DNA of 20,529 nt from a virus: positions 1 to 20,529 of IMG/VR virus record IMGVR_UViG_3300017971_000863; one strand, 5' to 3'. The notes under the pieces were generated by a model. That model saw only the letters and a list, made by a program, of their open reading frames with translations, ran no database searches and was not told the DNA's origin. Shown here in pieces: positions 7,884 through 15,331 of this stretch. The translations under genes and the position numbers were made by a program. Within the stretch, counting starts at the first letter, position 1. Each line of letters begins with the position of its first letter.

Positions 7884-9203
7884 TGCCTCGGTGACACAGA
7901 AGTAATCCTCCGGCAACGCGTCAGCGTGTCCGAGAAAGACACGATGTTTCTTCGTGAGTCCCTTCACGATATCATTGACTGAGACATCGTCCGACGGAAC
8001 CCCGTACAAGCCATCGAGGTCCATTAGTATGCGCTTGTTCGCCTGGTCCATCACGAAGATGGGCTGCATGAACAGATGACCCGATGGTGTCGATGTCAGC
8101 GTCTTCGAGCTGTTGTAGTGCGTCGTATGCCCGGAAGTCGAGGCGGTCGGATAGAAGCATGGCAGATTGTAAATCGACGCCTGGTTCATGTGCTGATACG
8201 AATTGTCCGGCAATATTGTATGCAGCGTGTAGTGGTATGACGTAAGGTTCGATTGATTCGGACCCATCGCCCAGTCGTTGGACAAGTCGCCCGGTGCCAC
8301 AAGGTAGCTGTACGCCGATGCCTTCGCAATACCCGGATTAGGATATTCCGAAGCCGCCCCAAAGCGCCTACCAAATCCGAGGTACATGCCCTCCCACCTT
8401 GAGCGATCCAGGATGACGATGATGCGCTGTCGGTTCGAGTAAATCCAGTATTCGTACGTCGATGGTGCAGTGACCTTGGTTCCTGGTAGGCTCGGAAGCT
8501 GTGTCCATACATCGTATGTATTATTGTAGCCGCTGAGTCCCGAGGTCGCTGCATCGTAATTCCAAATGGTCGGAGTAGAGTCCGGGTAGCTCTTCCAAAT
8601 GGCGATTTGTAGTCCGTAGCGGCTATTAGCCGAGTCGTAAAACTCGCGCATCCCCACGGTTACATAATCCTCGCCAGCGAGCCCACGGTTCTGAATTATC
8701 CACTCCTTGCAGTCGCCAGCGGACCACGTATCCGTAATCGTCGAGCCCGTCGAGTCGGTCGTGTTACGGTAGACAAGCTCCTTCCAATCTGCGCCCGGTT
8801 CGCCATAAATGTAGGCGCCGTAAATATTTGTCGAATTGTCGGGAGCGGTTGAGAAGTTGAGAACCCAGTCGCCCGTCGTGTAGTCGATGGTGTTTGCCAG
8901 CGCCGTGTTCAACTTCCCGCTCGCGGATTCGTCCACGATGGTCCCCGACCCGTCATCGAGCGCATAGTAATCCACTGCCCCGACCGTGTACTTGACTCGG
9001 AACCGACCTAGCGCAATGGGATTGTTCGCCGCGGTCCCCGAGAATGCGGTCAGGATGCCGTTAGGCGTCGCATCGATGGTTTCGGACCATTCCGATACCT
9101 CGGTACCCGTGATGATGCCCCGCAAGGTCTGTAGGAAGCCCGAGGCGCCGTACCAGTCGGATAGGGTCCCGTTCGCGAAGGTCTGATTCAGTGAATCTGA
9201 CAT
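7803..9203 (-). CDS. Structural protein with C-terminal Thr/Ser tail
   Basis: This 466-residue protein lies between the tape measure and its relative at 6756-7793. Residues about 1-130 form a beta-rich module ('GTYTIDDYTTGDWVLNF'-like pattern, here IDYTTGDWVLNFS). Residues 245-300 contain 'YWIYSNRQRIIVILD' and 'MYLGFGRRF', matching the layout of the next gene. The last 26 residues are Thr/Ser only until A-P-stop. ATG at 9203 is preferred over an in-frame TTG at 9206: it sits in TGATG with the tape-measure stop and has AGGAG 8 nt upstream. Several cysteines and aromatic residues argue for a folded virion protein. The tail is one of five Thr/Ser segments in this window. The exact role is unknown. 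Confidence 0.65.
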   Translation of the reverse strand: MSDSLNQTFANGTLSDWYGASGFLQTLRGIITGTEVSEWSETIDATPNGILTAFSGTAANNPIALGRFRVKYTVGAVDYYALDDGSGTIVDESASGKLNTALANTIDYTTGDWVLNFSTAPDNSTNIYGAYIYGEPGADWKELVYRNTTDSTGSTITDTWSAGDCKEWIIQNRGLAGEDYVTVGMREFYDSANSRYGLQIAIWKSYPDSTPTIWNYDAATSGLSGYNNTYDVWTQLPSLPGTKVTAPSTYEYWIYSNRQRIIVILDRSRWEGMYLGFGRRFGAASEYPNPGIAKASAYSYLVAPGDLSNDWAMGPNQSNLTSYHYTLHTILPDNSYQHMNQASIYNLPCFYPTASTSGHTTHYNSSKTLTSTPSGHLFMQPIFVMDQANKRILMDLDGLYGVPSDDVSVNDIVKGLTKKHRVFLGHADALPEDYFCVTEATTTTTSTTTSSTSTSSTSSTSTTTAP

Positions 9204-12130
9204 CAATCTTCTCCTAAGACGATTTGTTTCAGCATGAATTGATTCTCGGTAAGGATGTTAAGGACATCCTTTTCGCCAGGCTTGCTCTGCAAGTAGCCGC
9301 TCATGGCTTGTGGGTCCTTGACGTTGACGATATTGATGGGCGTCGAGCCTCGTCCACCCTGCGACGTATCGGGCAGGTCCCGTGCTCCTCGGGCTACGGC
9401 CCCGCCTGCCTGGAAGCGGAAACGGTTCGATGGGGGCGCCGGAGGCACGCCCGCCGCCGCAGATGCCAGTACTTCCCGCGGAATGCTGCGCGACCGGATG
9501 GCTTCCATCGCCTGGGCGCCGTAGTACTTTACGGTTGAGACCGGCTGGACAAACTCGCCCGCGGTCAATCTGGCATTGATGTTATCCGCCTTCGCATGCG
9601 GGCTAAAGCCCTGTACCTCACCACCCTCGGCAAGGCTCTGCTGGCGGATTGTATTGACTCGCGCCAGGCCTTGAGCCACGGCGAGCGCTGCCATGACGGG
9701 CGCCAGGTAGGTCCCGACGTATGGAATCGCGGCCGCCGTGGTGTAGGCATTCTGCGCCGATTCGTACGTTTTCATTAGCGTCATCGCGATGGCGATGGCT
9801 TTCTGGGCATAGAAAAACTCTTTCGCCTTCTTGCCCGAGGCTTCATAAAGCTCCGTGAAGGCATCGGAGGCGTTCTGCAGGGTCGAGCTGGTCGCATCCC
9901 AGACCCGCTCATTCGCAGCCTTTCTGATTTCGGCGAGCTCGTTCTCGTGGGCCTGGACGATTTGCTTCTCGATGTCGTTCTGCTCGAGCTTGGATACCAT
10001 TCCCTGGTCAAAAAGGACCTGGGCTTGCGCCATGCGCTCCTGGAAGCGTAGGTCAGCCTCCGCGGTAGCCTGCTCGTCAAGCGCCAGAAGCCGACTTTGT
10101 TCATCCTGCGCTCCTGCAACAGCGATGTCGCTTAGCATCGCCTGAAGCTTCTGCTTCTGTTGCACCGCTTTGAGCTGCGTCTCGGAGCTGAGCCCGGGCG
10201 CTGCGGCTGTGGCACCATCGGGCGTGGTCTTCTTGACGCCTTCGTCCTCTGCAGCGAGGCGCTTACGCTCTGCTTCCTGCGCTTTCTCCTTCTGAGCGAT
10301 TATCGCACGCGAAAGCTCCTCATATTTCAGGGAAAGTTGGTCAACATTTGAAATCTCGGATGCAAGCTCCCGAAGGCGCGCCTGCGCCGCGTCGCGCTGC
10401 GCCGCCCAGTATTGCTCCTGGTCGCTCCGGTCGGTTGCCAAGACGTCGGATAGGATCCGCTGCGCCTCGATTTCGGCCTTCGTAGACTTGATGCGCTGGT
10501 CAGCAGCCCGGACTCCAGCATCACCGACCCGAGCCAAAGCCCGCTCCGTGTTGTAAAGCCCCTTCAACAAAGCGTCGGGGACCGCGGCATCGCTGAATTG
10601 ATTCACGGCGTCCAGAGCCAGGCGCGTTTTTTGCACCAGGTTTGCCAGTGTGGCTATGATGTCCCGCGCCGCAATCCGAAACGCCTTGCTAACATTGTGC
10701 CAAGCAACGTTGATGTACAGGACGGCCGCCCGAAAATCGGCTATTAGGCTCTGCAGGTGCCGTAACCCCTTGGTTACCAGCTCGGCGAAGCCGTACCAGG
10801 TCGAGGACAAGAGCTCCCAGACCATTTGCAGCCCGCGCCAGGAGTCCGTCAAGTAAGCAACACCATATGTTACACCGCGGATGGCGGATGCCATGTTGTT
10901 CCCAAAAGCGGACCCTTCTTCCCCGAGTCCTCGTACCGCCATGGCGAGGATATTCATGGTCTTGGTGAGCTCGCCGCCTGCCGAATCGGCATCCAGTGTA
11001 TTGAGCGTCAGGCTCTCGAATGCGCTTTTGACCCGCAAAAGCGCGCCGTTTAGGTTGTTATCCATGATTTCTGCGGTAAGCTTCGCGGAGCCCTCAACAC
11101 CCCGAAGTCGCGACGCGAACTTGTCCACCTCAGGCAGATTTTGCGCCAAGATGTTGAACGTCGGTCCCGCGCGGAGCCCAAACAGGTTCATGGCTTCCTG
11201 AGCATCGACGCCTGCCGCAGCAAGGTTCCCGATAGCCTCGGACAATGAGACGACGGTCAGGTCCACTTTTTCGAGCGGCACCCCGACCTTCTCCGCGACG
11301 CCCGCGAGCCTGGCGATGACACGAGCCAGCCCAGACCCGCCGATGCTGCCTGCTCTGGCGTTGTTGGCGAGGACCTGCAGTGCTGCGGTAGTTTGCTCGA
11401 GGTCCAAGCCGAACAGTGCCGAGGTAGAGCCTGCATGCTTTAGCGCCTCTCCAAGCTGGGTCACATCCGTATTAGATGTGTTCGCTGCGGTTGCGAGAAC
11501 ATCTACCGCGTGCCCCGCCTGAAGTCCCGATTTCCGGAACGCCGCCATGGTCGTGGCGACAAGCTTCGATGCGTCCGCCAGCTCGATAGCGCCCGCCTGC
11601 GCTAAAGTCAAAGTGTCATCGATGGTCTCGAACACGGCGTTAGTGTCAAGTCCCGCCCGGGCAAGCTCGACCATGCCCTCGGCTGCCTGTGTCGCGGTAA
11701 ATCGGGTTGTTGCCCCGAGGTCCTTGGCTCGCTGCTCGAGGGTCGCGAACTCCTCGCCGGTTGCTTTGGTGATAGCCTGTACCGTGGACATCGCCTGACC
11801 AAAGTCCGCGACCGTCTTAATCGCCTTGCGGAGAATCAAGAAGCCACCGATTGCCACCAGCGCACGCCGCAAAAGCTGCGCGGTGGATCGCGTGGATTTC
11901 ATCGTCGCGTCGGTTCGCTTCAGCTCCTTGGTGAACTGCCCGAGGGAGTTCCTCCCGCGCTTCGCGGCTTTTCCGGTCTGGTCTAACGATTGTCTGACCT
12001 TACCGGTTTGCTTGCTGGTTGACTTCCCGGTGTTCCCGAGCTTCCGTAGCGCCTGCTCGATGCCCTTGAGCCGCTGCGTGGCGGCTGCGGCCTCGAGTTG
12101 GATGATAATCTGGAGATTTTCGGATGCCAT
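9203..12130 (-). CDS. Tail tape measure protein
   Basis: This 975-residue protein sets tail length and is ejected with the DNA. Residues 1-95 are Lys/Arg/Gln-rich coiled coil. Residues about 105-370 match the phage tail tape-measure core (TIGR01760/PhageMin_Tail): 'FGQAMSTVQAITKATGEEF', then 'LGATTRFTATQAAEGMVELA', 'AGLDTNAVFETIDDTL' and 'NNARAGSIGGSGL'. The centre has long helices. The C-terminus carries 'AEGGEVQGFSPHAKADNINA' and RLTAGEFVQPVS, a segment conserved near the end of many tape measures. At about 0.15 nm per residue, the usual relation, the tail would be roughly 145 nm. It begins immediately after the TAG of the frameshift product and ends in TGATG with the next gene. Confidence 0.95.
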   Translation of the reverse strand: MASENLQIIIQLEAAAATQRLKGIEQALRKLGNTGKSTSKQTGKVRQSLDQTGKAAKRGRNSLGQFTKELKRTDATMKSTRSTAQLLRRALVAIGGFLILRKAIKTVADFGQAMSTVQAITKATGEEFATLEQRAKDLGATTRFTATQAAEGMVELARAGLDTNAVFETIDDTLTLAQAGAIELADASKLVATTMAAFRKSGLQAGHAVDVLATAANTSNTDVTQLGEALKHAGSTSALFGLDLEQTTAALQVLANNARAGSIGGSGLARVIARLAGVAEKVGVPLEKVDLTVVSLSEAIGNLAAAGVDAQEAMNLFGLRAGPTFNILAQNLPEVDKFASRLRGVEGSAKLTAEIMDNNLNGALLRVKSAFESLTLNTLDADSAGGELTKTMNILAMAVRGLGEEGSAFGNNMASAIRGVTYGVAYLTDSWRGLQMVWELLSSTWYGFAELVTKGLRHLQSLIADFRAAVLYINVAWHNVSKAFRIAARDIIATLANLVQKTRLALDAVNQFSDAAVPDALLKGLYNTERALARVGDAGVRAADQRIKSTKAEIEAQRILSDVLATDRSDQEQYWAAQRDAAQARLRELASEISNVDQLSLKYEELSRAIIAQKEKAQEAERKRLAAEDEGVKKTTPDGATAAAPGLSSETQLKAVQQKQKLQAMLSDIAVAGAQDEQSRLLALDEQATAEADLRFQERMAQAQVLFDQGMVSKLEQNDIEKQIVQAHENELAEIRKAANERVWDATSSTLQNASDAFTELYEASGKKAKEFFYAQKAIAIAMTLMKTYESAQNAYTTAAAIPYVGTYLAPVMAALAVAQGLARVNTIRQQSLAEGGEVQGFSPHAKADNINARLTAGEFVQPVSTVKYYGAQAMEAIRSRSIPREVLASAAAGVPPAPPSNRFRFQAGGAVARGARDLPDTSQGGRGSTPINIVNVKDPQAMSGYLQSKPGEKDVLNILTENQFMLKQIVLGED

Positions 12131-12663
12131 CTACACTATCCCTCGTGGGGGCTTCTGCCTCATGTATCGGTTCCACTCTTCTTTCTTGGCAAAGCGTGCG
12201 GTTCTCATGGCGACGGCCAGCTGCTTGGTATACTCATACTCCGAAATCATTGCTCGGTTGATGGCGCGGATGAAGTAGCTGTATCCGTATCCGAAGGGAT
12301 CACTGTGGCCTCGGCCAATGAGGAAGCAACCGAGCTCAAACAGTCCGCAATCAATGAATTTCTGAGCTGCAGCGCTATCTCCTTTAGCCCCGCCAGCTTC
12401 GCGATGCCGAAAAAAGTGGCGTTTACCTCGCGCACTGCTTCCCAGATGTCGGCTGCGTCGGAAGGACGGAGGTCCTCGAGGTCCTCCATCGTAAGGTCGG
12501 TACAAAGAGGTAGGATTCGACCGCCAAAGTGCTCGAGTAACACGTTAACGCTGGCTTTGTTCGGCACCTCAGAGAAGTCGAAAAGGCTTTTGATCTGTCG
12601 GATGGTGAGCTCTTTGACGATAATTTGCTTACCGTCGATCTCACAGGTTTTCTGTCCGCGCAT
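12131..12663 (-). CDS. Tail assembly chaperone fusion (gpGT-like) by -1 frameshift
   Basis: Two overlapping minus-strand frames here match the lambda gpG/gpGT arrangement between major tail protein and tape measure. The downstream frame is open to the TAG at 12131 and lies one base back from the upstream one, so a -1 shift joins them. It has no convincing start of its own. Its C-terminal part (from 'DPFGYGYSYFIRAINRAMIS' to 'MRQKPPRGIV') is charged and helix-prone, as in gpT domains that bind the tape measure. If the shift occurs at the T-TTT-TTC heptamer at 12409-12415, the product is 177 residues; a later slip would give a different join. The existence of the fusion is inferred from synteny, the frames and the slippery site; the slip site is uncertain. 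Confidence 0.72.
12247..12663 (-). CDS. Tail assembly chaperone, short form (gpG-like)
   Basis: This 138-residue protein is the unshifted product. It has 'VKELTIRQIKSLFDFSE' near the N-terminus and 'IWEAVREVNATFFG' around residues 73-86, a layout seen in gpG-like tail chaperones that coat the tape measure before tube polymerisation. Its tail is Ser/Thr/Ala-rich (SDTDTATSSAPSTEQ) but is not encoded by repeats and is not counted among the Thr/Ser tails. The ATG at 12663 is chosen over one at 12678 because AAAGGAG lies between the two ATGs and can only serve the downstream one. The gene follows the major tail protein after about 50 nt and precedes the tape measure, which is the canonical position. 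Confidence 0.78.
   Translation of the reverse strand: MRGQKTCEIDGKQIIVKELTIRQIKSLFDFSEVPNKASVNVLLEHFGGRILPLCTDLTMEDLEDLRPSDAADIWEAVREVNATFFGIAKLAGLKEIALQLRNSLIADCLSSVASSLAEATVIPSDTDTATSSAPSTEQ
12409..12415 (-). other. Candidate -1 ribosomal slippery heptamer T-TTT-TTC
   Basis: In the chaperone frame the codons are ACT TTT TTC GGC, giving the canonical X-XXY-YYZ heptamer TTTTTTC. Slipping one base back gives TTT TTT and then CGG in the downstream open frame. It encodes Phe-Phe of 'VNATFFG', which may be conserved for protein reasons, so the slip could instead occur later, for example at CCCTTCG near 12311-12317, which is a poorer slippery site. Confidence 0.5.
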
Positions 12664-12714
12664 GAATTCTCCTTTCATTGGCGCTGTGATTTAACCCATA
12701 AGAGACGCTGGGCC

Positions 12715-12777
12715 TTATGCGGCCGTGGTCGTTGTACTAGACGTGGTTGTAGAGGTACTAGACGTGGTAGTAGTTGT
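12715..12777 (-). repeat. Thr/Ser tail-coding tract with 21-bp tandem pair
   Basis: The 20-codon tail plus stop contains two 21-bp units at 12734-12754 and 12755-12775 that share the 14-base core gtactagacgtggt. The unit length keeps the reading frame. The sequence differs from the repeats of the other Thr/Ser loci, so these tails were not simply copied from one gene to another in recent time. Confidence 0.8.
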
Positions 12778-13293
12778 GATGCGGTTCACAGTAGCGTATG
12801 GGCTCGAAGCCTGATTCGTAGAGTCAGCAAGTCCTTCGCCCGTGAAGCTCATCGATTGCCACTCGTTATCACCAATCAAGGCAATTGCACCGTTAGGCGT
12901 CAGAGCAACACGATGGAAGAACCATCGATACTTAACGCCTATCGGGTTGGTCGCCTCGAATTTAAGGGCGTATTCCTTCTCGGCGTTCTGGAGTATGTAA
13001 ATACTATCCCCAGATTGTGTACCGAGAAGGTATTTGGTGAGATTAGTCGACGCCATCTCATCGCATTCGAATGTGATGGTATACTGCGTCTGTACGACGG
13101 GGTAAGCATCACGCTCCCGTAGACCCTCCCGTGAGCTGAAATGCTCCAGGCGGTCCACGGAAGGCTCGACTTCGATGGATGGACAGTTGCCCATCTCACT
13201 ATACGCCCCGGCACCTCCGGCAAGGGTCCAGTTGGCAATATACAACTTGCCCTTTCCGATGGTGTAGTTGTTAATACTGGCCGGGGTTGCCAT
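12715..13293 (-). CDS. Major tail (tube) protein with C-terminal Thr/Ser tail
   Basis: This 192-residue protein fits siphophage tube proteins, which stack as rings to form the tail. It starts 'MATPASINNYTIGKGKLYIA', then has 'GNCPSIEVEPSVDRLEHFSS' and REGLRERD, then 'TQYTITFECDEMASTNLTKY' and LLG, the usual order for the family. Residues 173-192 are a Thr/Ser tail ending A-A before TAA. The start at 13293 is used although the frame is open to 13362, because TGATG overlaps the preceding stop and GGGAGGAA lies just upstream. Its position before the chaperone pair and tape measure is canonical. Many tube proteins carry an extra C-terminal Ig-like domain facing outward; here that place is taken by the Thr/Ser tract. 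Confidence 0.87.
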   Translation of the reverse strand: MATPASINNYTIGKGKLYIANWTLAGGAGAYSEMGNCPSIEVEPSVDRLEHFSSREGLRERDAYPVVQTQYTITFECDEMASTNLTKYLLGTQSGDSIYILQNAEKEYALKFEATNPIGVKYRWFFHRVALTPNGAIALIGDNEWQSMSFTGEGLADSTNQASSPYATVNRITTTTTSSTSTTTSSTTTTAA

Positions 13294-13751
13294 CAAATTC
13301 CTCCCGTTGAGTGAATGTAAGTTACAACGATGTCGATACCAAATGCACAGTACGGATGCCAATACTCGACATCCGCGATCGGCTTCAACACCGCCTCGAT
13401 TGCGTTCTCCTCAAATCGAGGGTCCGCATACAGAGCGATCCAGAGCTTCTCGAGAAGCTCCGAGAGGGTAGCGTCCGCATCCTCATTATCCTGAAAGTAG
13501 CAGTTGACTCGTATGGTCAAGTCCGACATGATGCGATCGACGTCTCCGGGGATCCTAGCGGACTTCTTTTCGGTCGGCACAGGCAGCCCAGCAGTAATCG
13601 AGGCTACAGGAAACTGGGACTCGTTGAATTCGCTCAGTCCTTCGTACGTGGGCAGGCGCCGAACAACGGTTTTAATTGCGTCAACAGCCTCCAGCTTCGT
13701 TTTTACCTCATTCACTAGTGCTTCCCGCGTCGTATTCCGCCAAGTAGCCAT
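13293..13751 (-). CDS. Tail terminator / tail completion protein
   Basis: This 152-residue protein occupies the usual place of the tail terminator (lambda gpU-like), just before the major tail protein. It begins with a helical segment, 'NEVKTKLEAVDAIKTVVRRL', followed by 'QFPVASITAGLPV', a strand-rich middle ('MSDLTIRVNCYFQ'), a helix ('LSELLEKLWIALYADPRF'), and a strand-rich end (FGIDIVVTYIHSTGGI). That alpha/beta order suits the terminator fold, a ring at the head-proximal end of the tail. Its ATG overlaps the previous gene's TGA by 1 nt, and its own TGA overlaps the tube gene by 1 nt. Sequence similarity alone would not decide between tail terminator and another neck protein; synteny favours the former. 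Confidence 0.68.
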   Translation of the reverse strand: MATWRNTTREALVNEVKTKLEAVDAIKTVVRRLPTYEGLSEFNESQFPVASITAGLPVPTEKKSARIPGDVDRIMSDLTIRVNCYFQDNEDADATLSELLEKLWIALYADPRFEENAIEAVLKPIADVEYWHPYCAFGIDIVVTYIHSTGGI

Positions 13752-14233
13752 CAGAAATTCTCCTCGACTCTTCGCTTGATGGTCCTTACAATAGCTTCCG
13801 CGTCTTGCTTGGAAAAAGCAAAGAATTGTCGTTCAAATCCGGTACGCGTTTGCAGATAGTACGCCTTAGCTGAGCTTCTCGGTCCGTCGTCTTGCCTCCC
13901 CGGTAGTGGAGGGGCTTGCGTAGGCGAGAAATACAGCCTGACGCCCGTCGGCTTGGCTTCGTAGTCTATTGAGGAAAGCATTGTCCCAGACCAGAAAAGA
14001 TTAACCTTCCCGGTTGGATGCCCATGCTTCGAGCGGAACAAAGCATACTCGTCCGAGTATGGCTTGAACGACCGACCATCGGCATCCGTGCCTGCAGCGG
14101 TCCGTACCAACATCTTGGCTCGGAGACCGGACGCAATTTCCGCCCACAACGAGGTAGACCGAAACACGCTCCCTACTCCTGCGAGCTTGTTTAATAGATT
14201 AACAAGGCCCTTTAGCCGGACTTGAAACATCAT
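13751..14233 (-). CDS. Virion morphogenesis / neck protein (Mu gpG-like)
   Basis: This 160-residue protein resembles the phage virion morphogenesis family of Mu gpG (PF05069), which takes part in head-tail joining. Seen are a basic 'LRAKMLVRTAAGTDADGRSF', then 'KPYSDEYALFRSKHG', 'VNLFWSGTMLSSIDY' and a C-terminal 'FFAFSKQDAEAIVRTIKRRV', which follow the family order (I...rT..G.D.dG..F.pYs..Y..R, then vnL..tG.Ml.si, then F...s..d...i). The start could be either of two adjacent ATG codons (14233 or 14230), since ATGATG overlaps the TGA of the adaptor gene. It precedes the tail terminator, as in many siphophages. Confidence 0.75.
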   Translation of the reverse strand: MMFQVRLKGLVNLLNKLAGVGSVFRSTSLWAEIASGLRAKMLVRTAAGTDADGRSFKPYSDEYALFRSKHGHPTGKVNLFWSGTMLSSIDYEAKPTGVRLYFSPTQAPPLPGRQDDGPRSSAKAYYLQTRTGFERQFFAFSKQDAEAIVRTIKRRVEENF

Positions 14234-14670
14234 ATACGTTTGAGCCTGCGCTTCCGCGCTGAGTACTGTTCGTCTTCGTCTATCGTGCCATCCTCATCCC
14301 AGTCATAGTTTATCCCACCTTTCATAAGCGCCTCGAGCTCCTTCTCAAAGTACTCGCGATACAGCAGCATCAGCTTTTCGTACATGTCGGCAGCCGGTCC
14401 AGGCTTGACCTTGCTTCGGAAAATTAACTCGAGCGCTTTGTAAGAGCTAAGCTTGGTAAGCTGGTCAGAGTCCAGATTGTCTGCATCAAAGTACGTAGTA
14501 GTCGTGTCGATGCCGCGGTCTGCGGCTTCGTTCTGGTACCACTGCGCGCGAATAATTCGATCCACATCGGCTTTAGCCTGCGTGTGAAACGTCGTATAGG
14601 AACTGTCGCCCATATTCATGATGGTGGGGATAATCTCGACTAGGTCGAGGTCAGTACTGTAATTAGCCAT
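14230..14670 (-). CDS. Head-tail adaptor / connector protein
   Basis: This 146-residue protein is likely a head-completion adaptor that docks under the portal. It is mostly helical: 'TDLDLVEIIPTIMNMGDSSY', then 'AKADVDRIIRAQWYQNEAAD', then 'LSSYKALELIFRSKVKPG' and 'MYEKLMLLYREYFEKELEAL'. The layout matches HK97 gp6-like connector proteins in general, though I cannot name the family from motifs. The end (about residues 122-135) is an acidic 'DWDEDGTIDEDEQY' that recalls an EF-hand-like D-x-D-x-G loop, DWDEDGTIDEDE, possibly a calcium site; that is inference. A GGAG site precedes the ATG, which lies 1 nt after the TAA of the preceding gene. Confidence 0.68.
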   Translation of the reverse strand: MANYSTDLDLVEIIPTIMNMGDSSYTTFHTQAKADVDRIIRAQWYQNEAADRGIDTTTTYFDADNLDSDQLTKLSSYKALELIFRSKVKPGPAADMYEKLMLLYREYFEKELEALMKGGINYDWDEDGTIDEDEQYSARKRRLKRI

Positions 14671-14671
14671 C

Positions 14672-14944
14672 TTACTCTCCGAGCATGTTAGGCTTGGGGA
14701 TGTCGCTTGCGTCGTGACACTCGAGGTAGTTAAGCCTCCGAAGCATCACCGCGATGGACTTATCGCGCGTCCTAAAGACGCCGTGCTCCGCCTCGATAAG
14801 AGTGCGTTCTTTCTCTGCGTTCCAGAAGACTGTAGGCTGGTCGCGTTTAATCTTTACAAAGATGTACTCTTTTCCTGTCTTCTTTTGCGGAGCTTCGATC
14901 GGCTTTTTCTCTGCCAGTGTTTGCTTGACTTTTTCTTCGTTCAT
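14672..14944 (-). CDS. Small protein of unknown function, first gene after the terminator
   Basis: This 90-residue protein is not recognised. The N-terminus is Lys/Glu-rich, 'MNEEKVKQTLAEKKPIEAPQ'. The middle, 'EYIFVKIKRDQPTVFWNAEK', looks like a beta hairpin, and 'GVFRTRDKSIAVMLRRLNYL' a strand-helix pair. The pattern of a short globular domain with 'GVF.T.d..iA..L...gY' occurs in small phage head or connector-region proteins. The single-copy gene starts just 3' of the strong terminator, with TAGGAGAATAGC before ATG and the T-tract overlapping the leader, so its message depends on read-through or on an unseen promoter. It ends in TAA 1 nt before the adaptor gene. Confidence 0.55.
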   Translation of the reverse strand: MNEEKVKQTLAEKKPIEAPQKKTGKEYIFVKIKRDQPTVFWNAEKERTLIEAEHGVFRTRDKSIAVMLRRLNYLECHDASDIPKPNMLGE

Positions 14945-14955
14945 GCTATTCTCCT

Positions 14956-14984
14956 AAAAAGCGGGGAGCCCGAAGGCTCCCCGC
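14956..14984 (-). terminator. Strong rho-independent terminator
   Basis: On the minus strand a perfect 10-bp stem, arms GCGGGGAGCC and GGCTCCCCGC, encloses a TTCG tetraloop and is followed directly by TTTTT. It lies between the stop of the long-tailed head-associated gene (14992) and the next start (14944). It separates capsid and capsid-associated genes from the connector and tail genes, probably lowering downstream expression by partial termination. Confidence 0.92.
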
Positions 14985-14991
14985 CAGGTAC

Positions 14992-15330
14992 TTACGGTGC
15001 GGTTGTGGTCGTCGACGTACTAGTTGTCGATGTGGTGCTAGTCGTACTCGTCGATGTAGTGCTAGTCGTCGAAGTCGATGTGGTGCTAGTCGTCGAAGTG
15101 CTAGTCGTCGAAGTCGATGTGGTGCTAGTCGTCGAAGTGCTAGTCGTCGAAGTCGATGTGGTGCTAGTCGTACTCGTCGATGTAGTGCTAGTCGTCGAAG
15201 TCGTTGTGGTCGTCAGGTACCGCTCCTGGACCGCTCGAATGTGCTCGCGAAGCCGCGGAAAGACCCCGGGATTGTTCCCGAGGTCTTTTGCATTAAGGCG
15301 TGCAAAGTGATCCGAAAATTCGTTGGCCAT
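14992..15330 (-). CDS. Capsid-associated small protein with long Thr/Ser tail (paralogue B)
   Basis: This 112-residue protein has a 39-residue N-terminal part with 'AKDLGNNPGVFPRLREHIRA' and VQERYL, and then a 73-residue Thr/Ser tail ending T-T-T-T-A-P. The N-part is 30/39 identical to that of the neighbouring gene at 15357-15527, so the two arose by tandem duplication; the copied unit includes the ribosome-binding leader. Position just after the major capsid protein suggests a head decoration or head-fibre protein, with the N-part as the capsid anchor and the Thr/Ser tract projecting outward. That role is inferred. ATG at 15330 follows AAAGGAGG, whose bases lie in a hairpin. A plus-strand Val-rich frame across this region is a shadow. 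Confidence 0.75.
   Translation of the reverse strand: MANEFSDHFARLNAKDLGNNPGVFPRLREHIRAVQERYLTTTTTSTTSTTSTSTTSTTSTSTTSTSTTSTTSTSTTSTSTTSTTSTSTTSTTSTSTTSTTSTTSTSTTTTAP
15029..15202 (-). repeat. Nested minisatellite, order A(48)-B(39)-B(39)-A(48)
   Basis: The 48-bp unit at 15029-15076 recurs at 15155-15202, and between them the 39-bp unit at 15077-15115 recurs at 15116-15154, all reading identically by eye. Both start gatgtggtgctagtcgt, then diverge and end alike (gctagtcgtcgaagtc). Periods are 16 and 13 codons, so every gain or loss keeps the frame. Near-perfect identity at synonymous positions suggests recent expansion by slippage or recombination. Confidence 0.88.
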
Positions 15331-15331
15331 T

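Noticed and set aside
12247-12291. Ser/Thr-rich end of the short chaperone form as a sixth Thr/Ser tail
   Set aside because: It contains Asp, Ala, Pro, Glu and Gln, is not repeat-encoded and does not end in A-P or A-A.
12697-12719. Hairpin (CATAAG with CTTATG) after the major tail gene as a terminator
   Set aside because: The stem is 6 bp, AT-rich, with an 11-nt loop and no T-tract; read-through into the chaperone gene is expected.
15001-15213. CRISPR-like array
   Set aside because: The repeats are contiguous and coding, without unique spacers of constant length.
14714-15310. Plus-strand 198-codon frame with a Val-rich repeat
   Set aside because: It spans two minus-strand genes and the terminator between them; the Val-rich part is the antisense of paralogue B's Thr/Ser tail.
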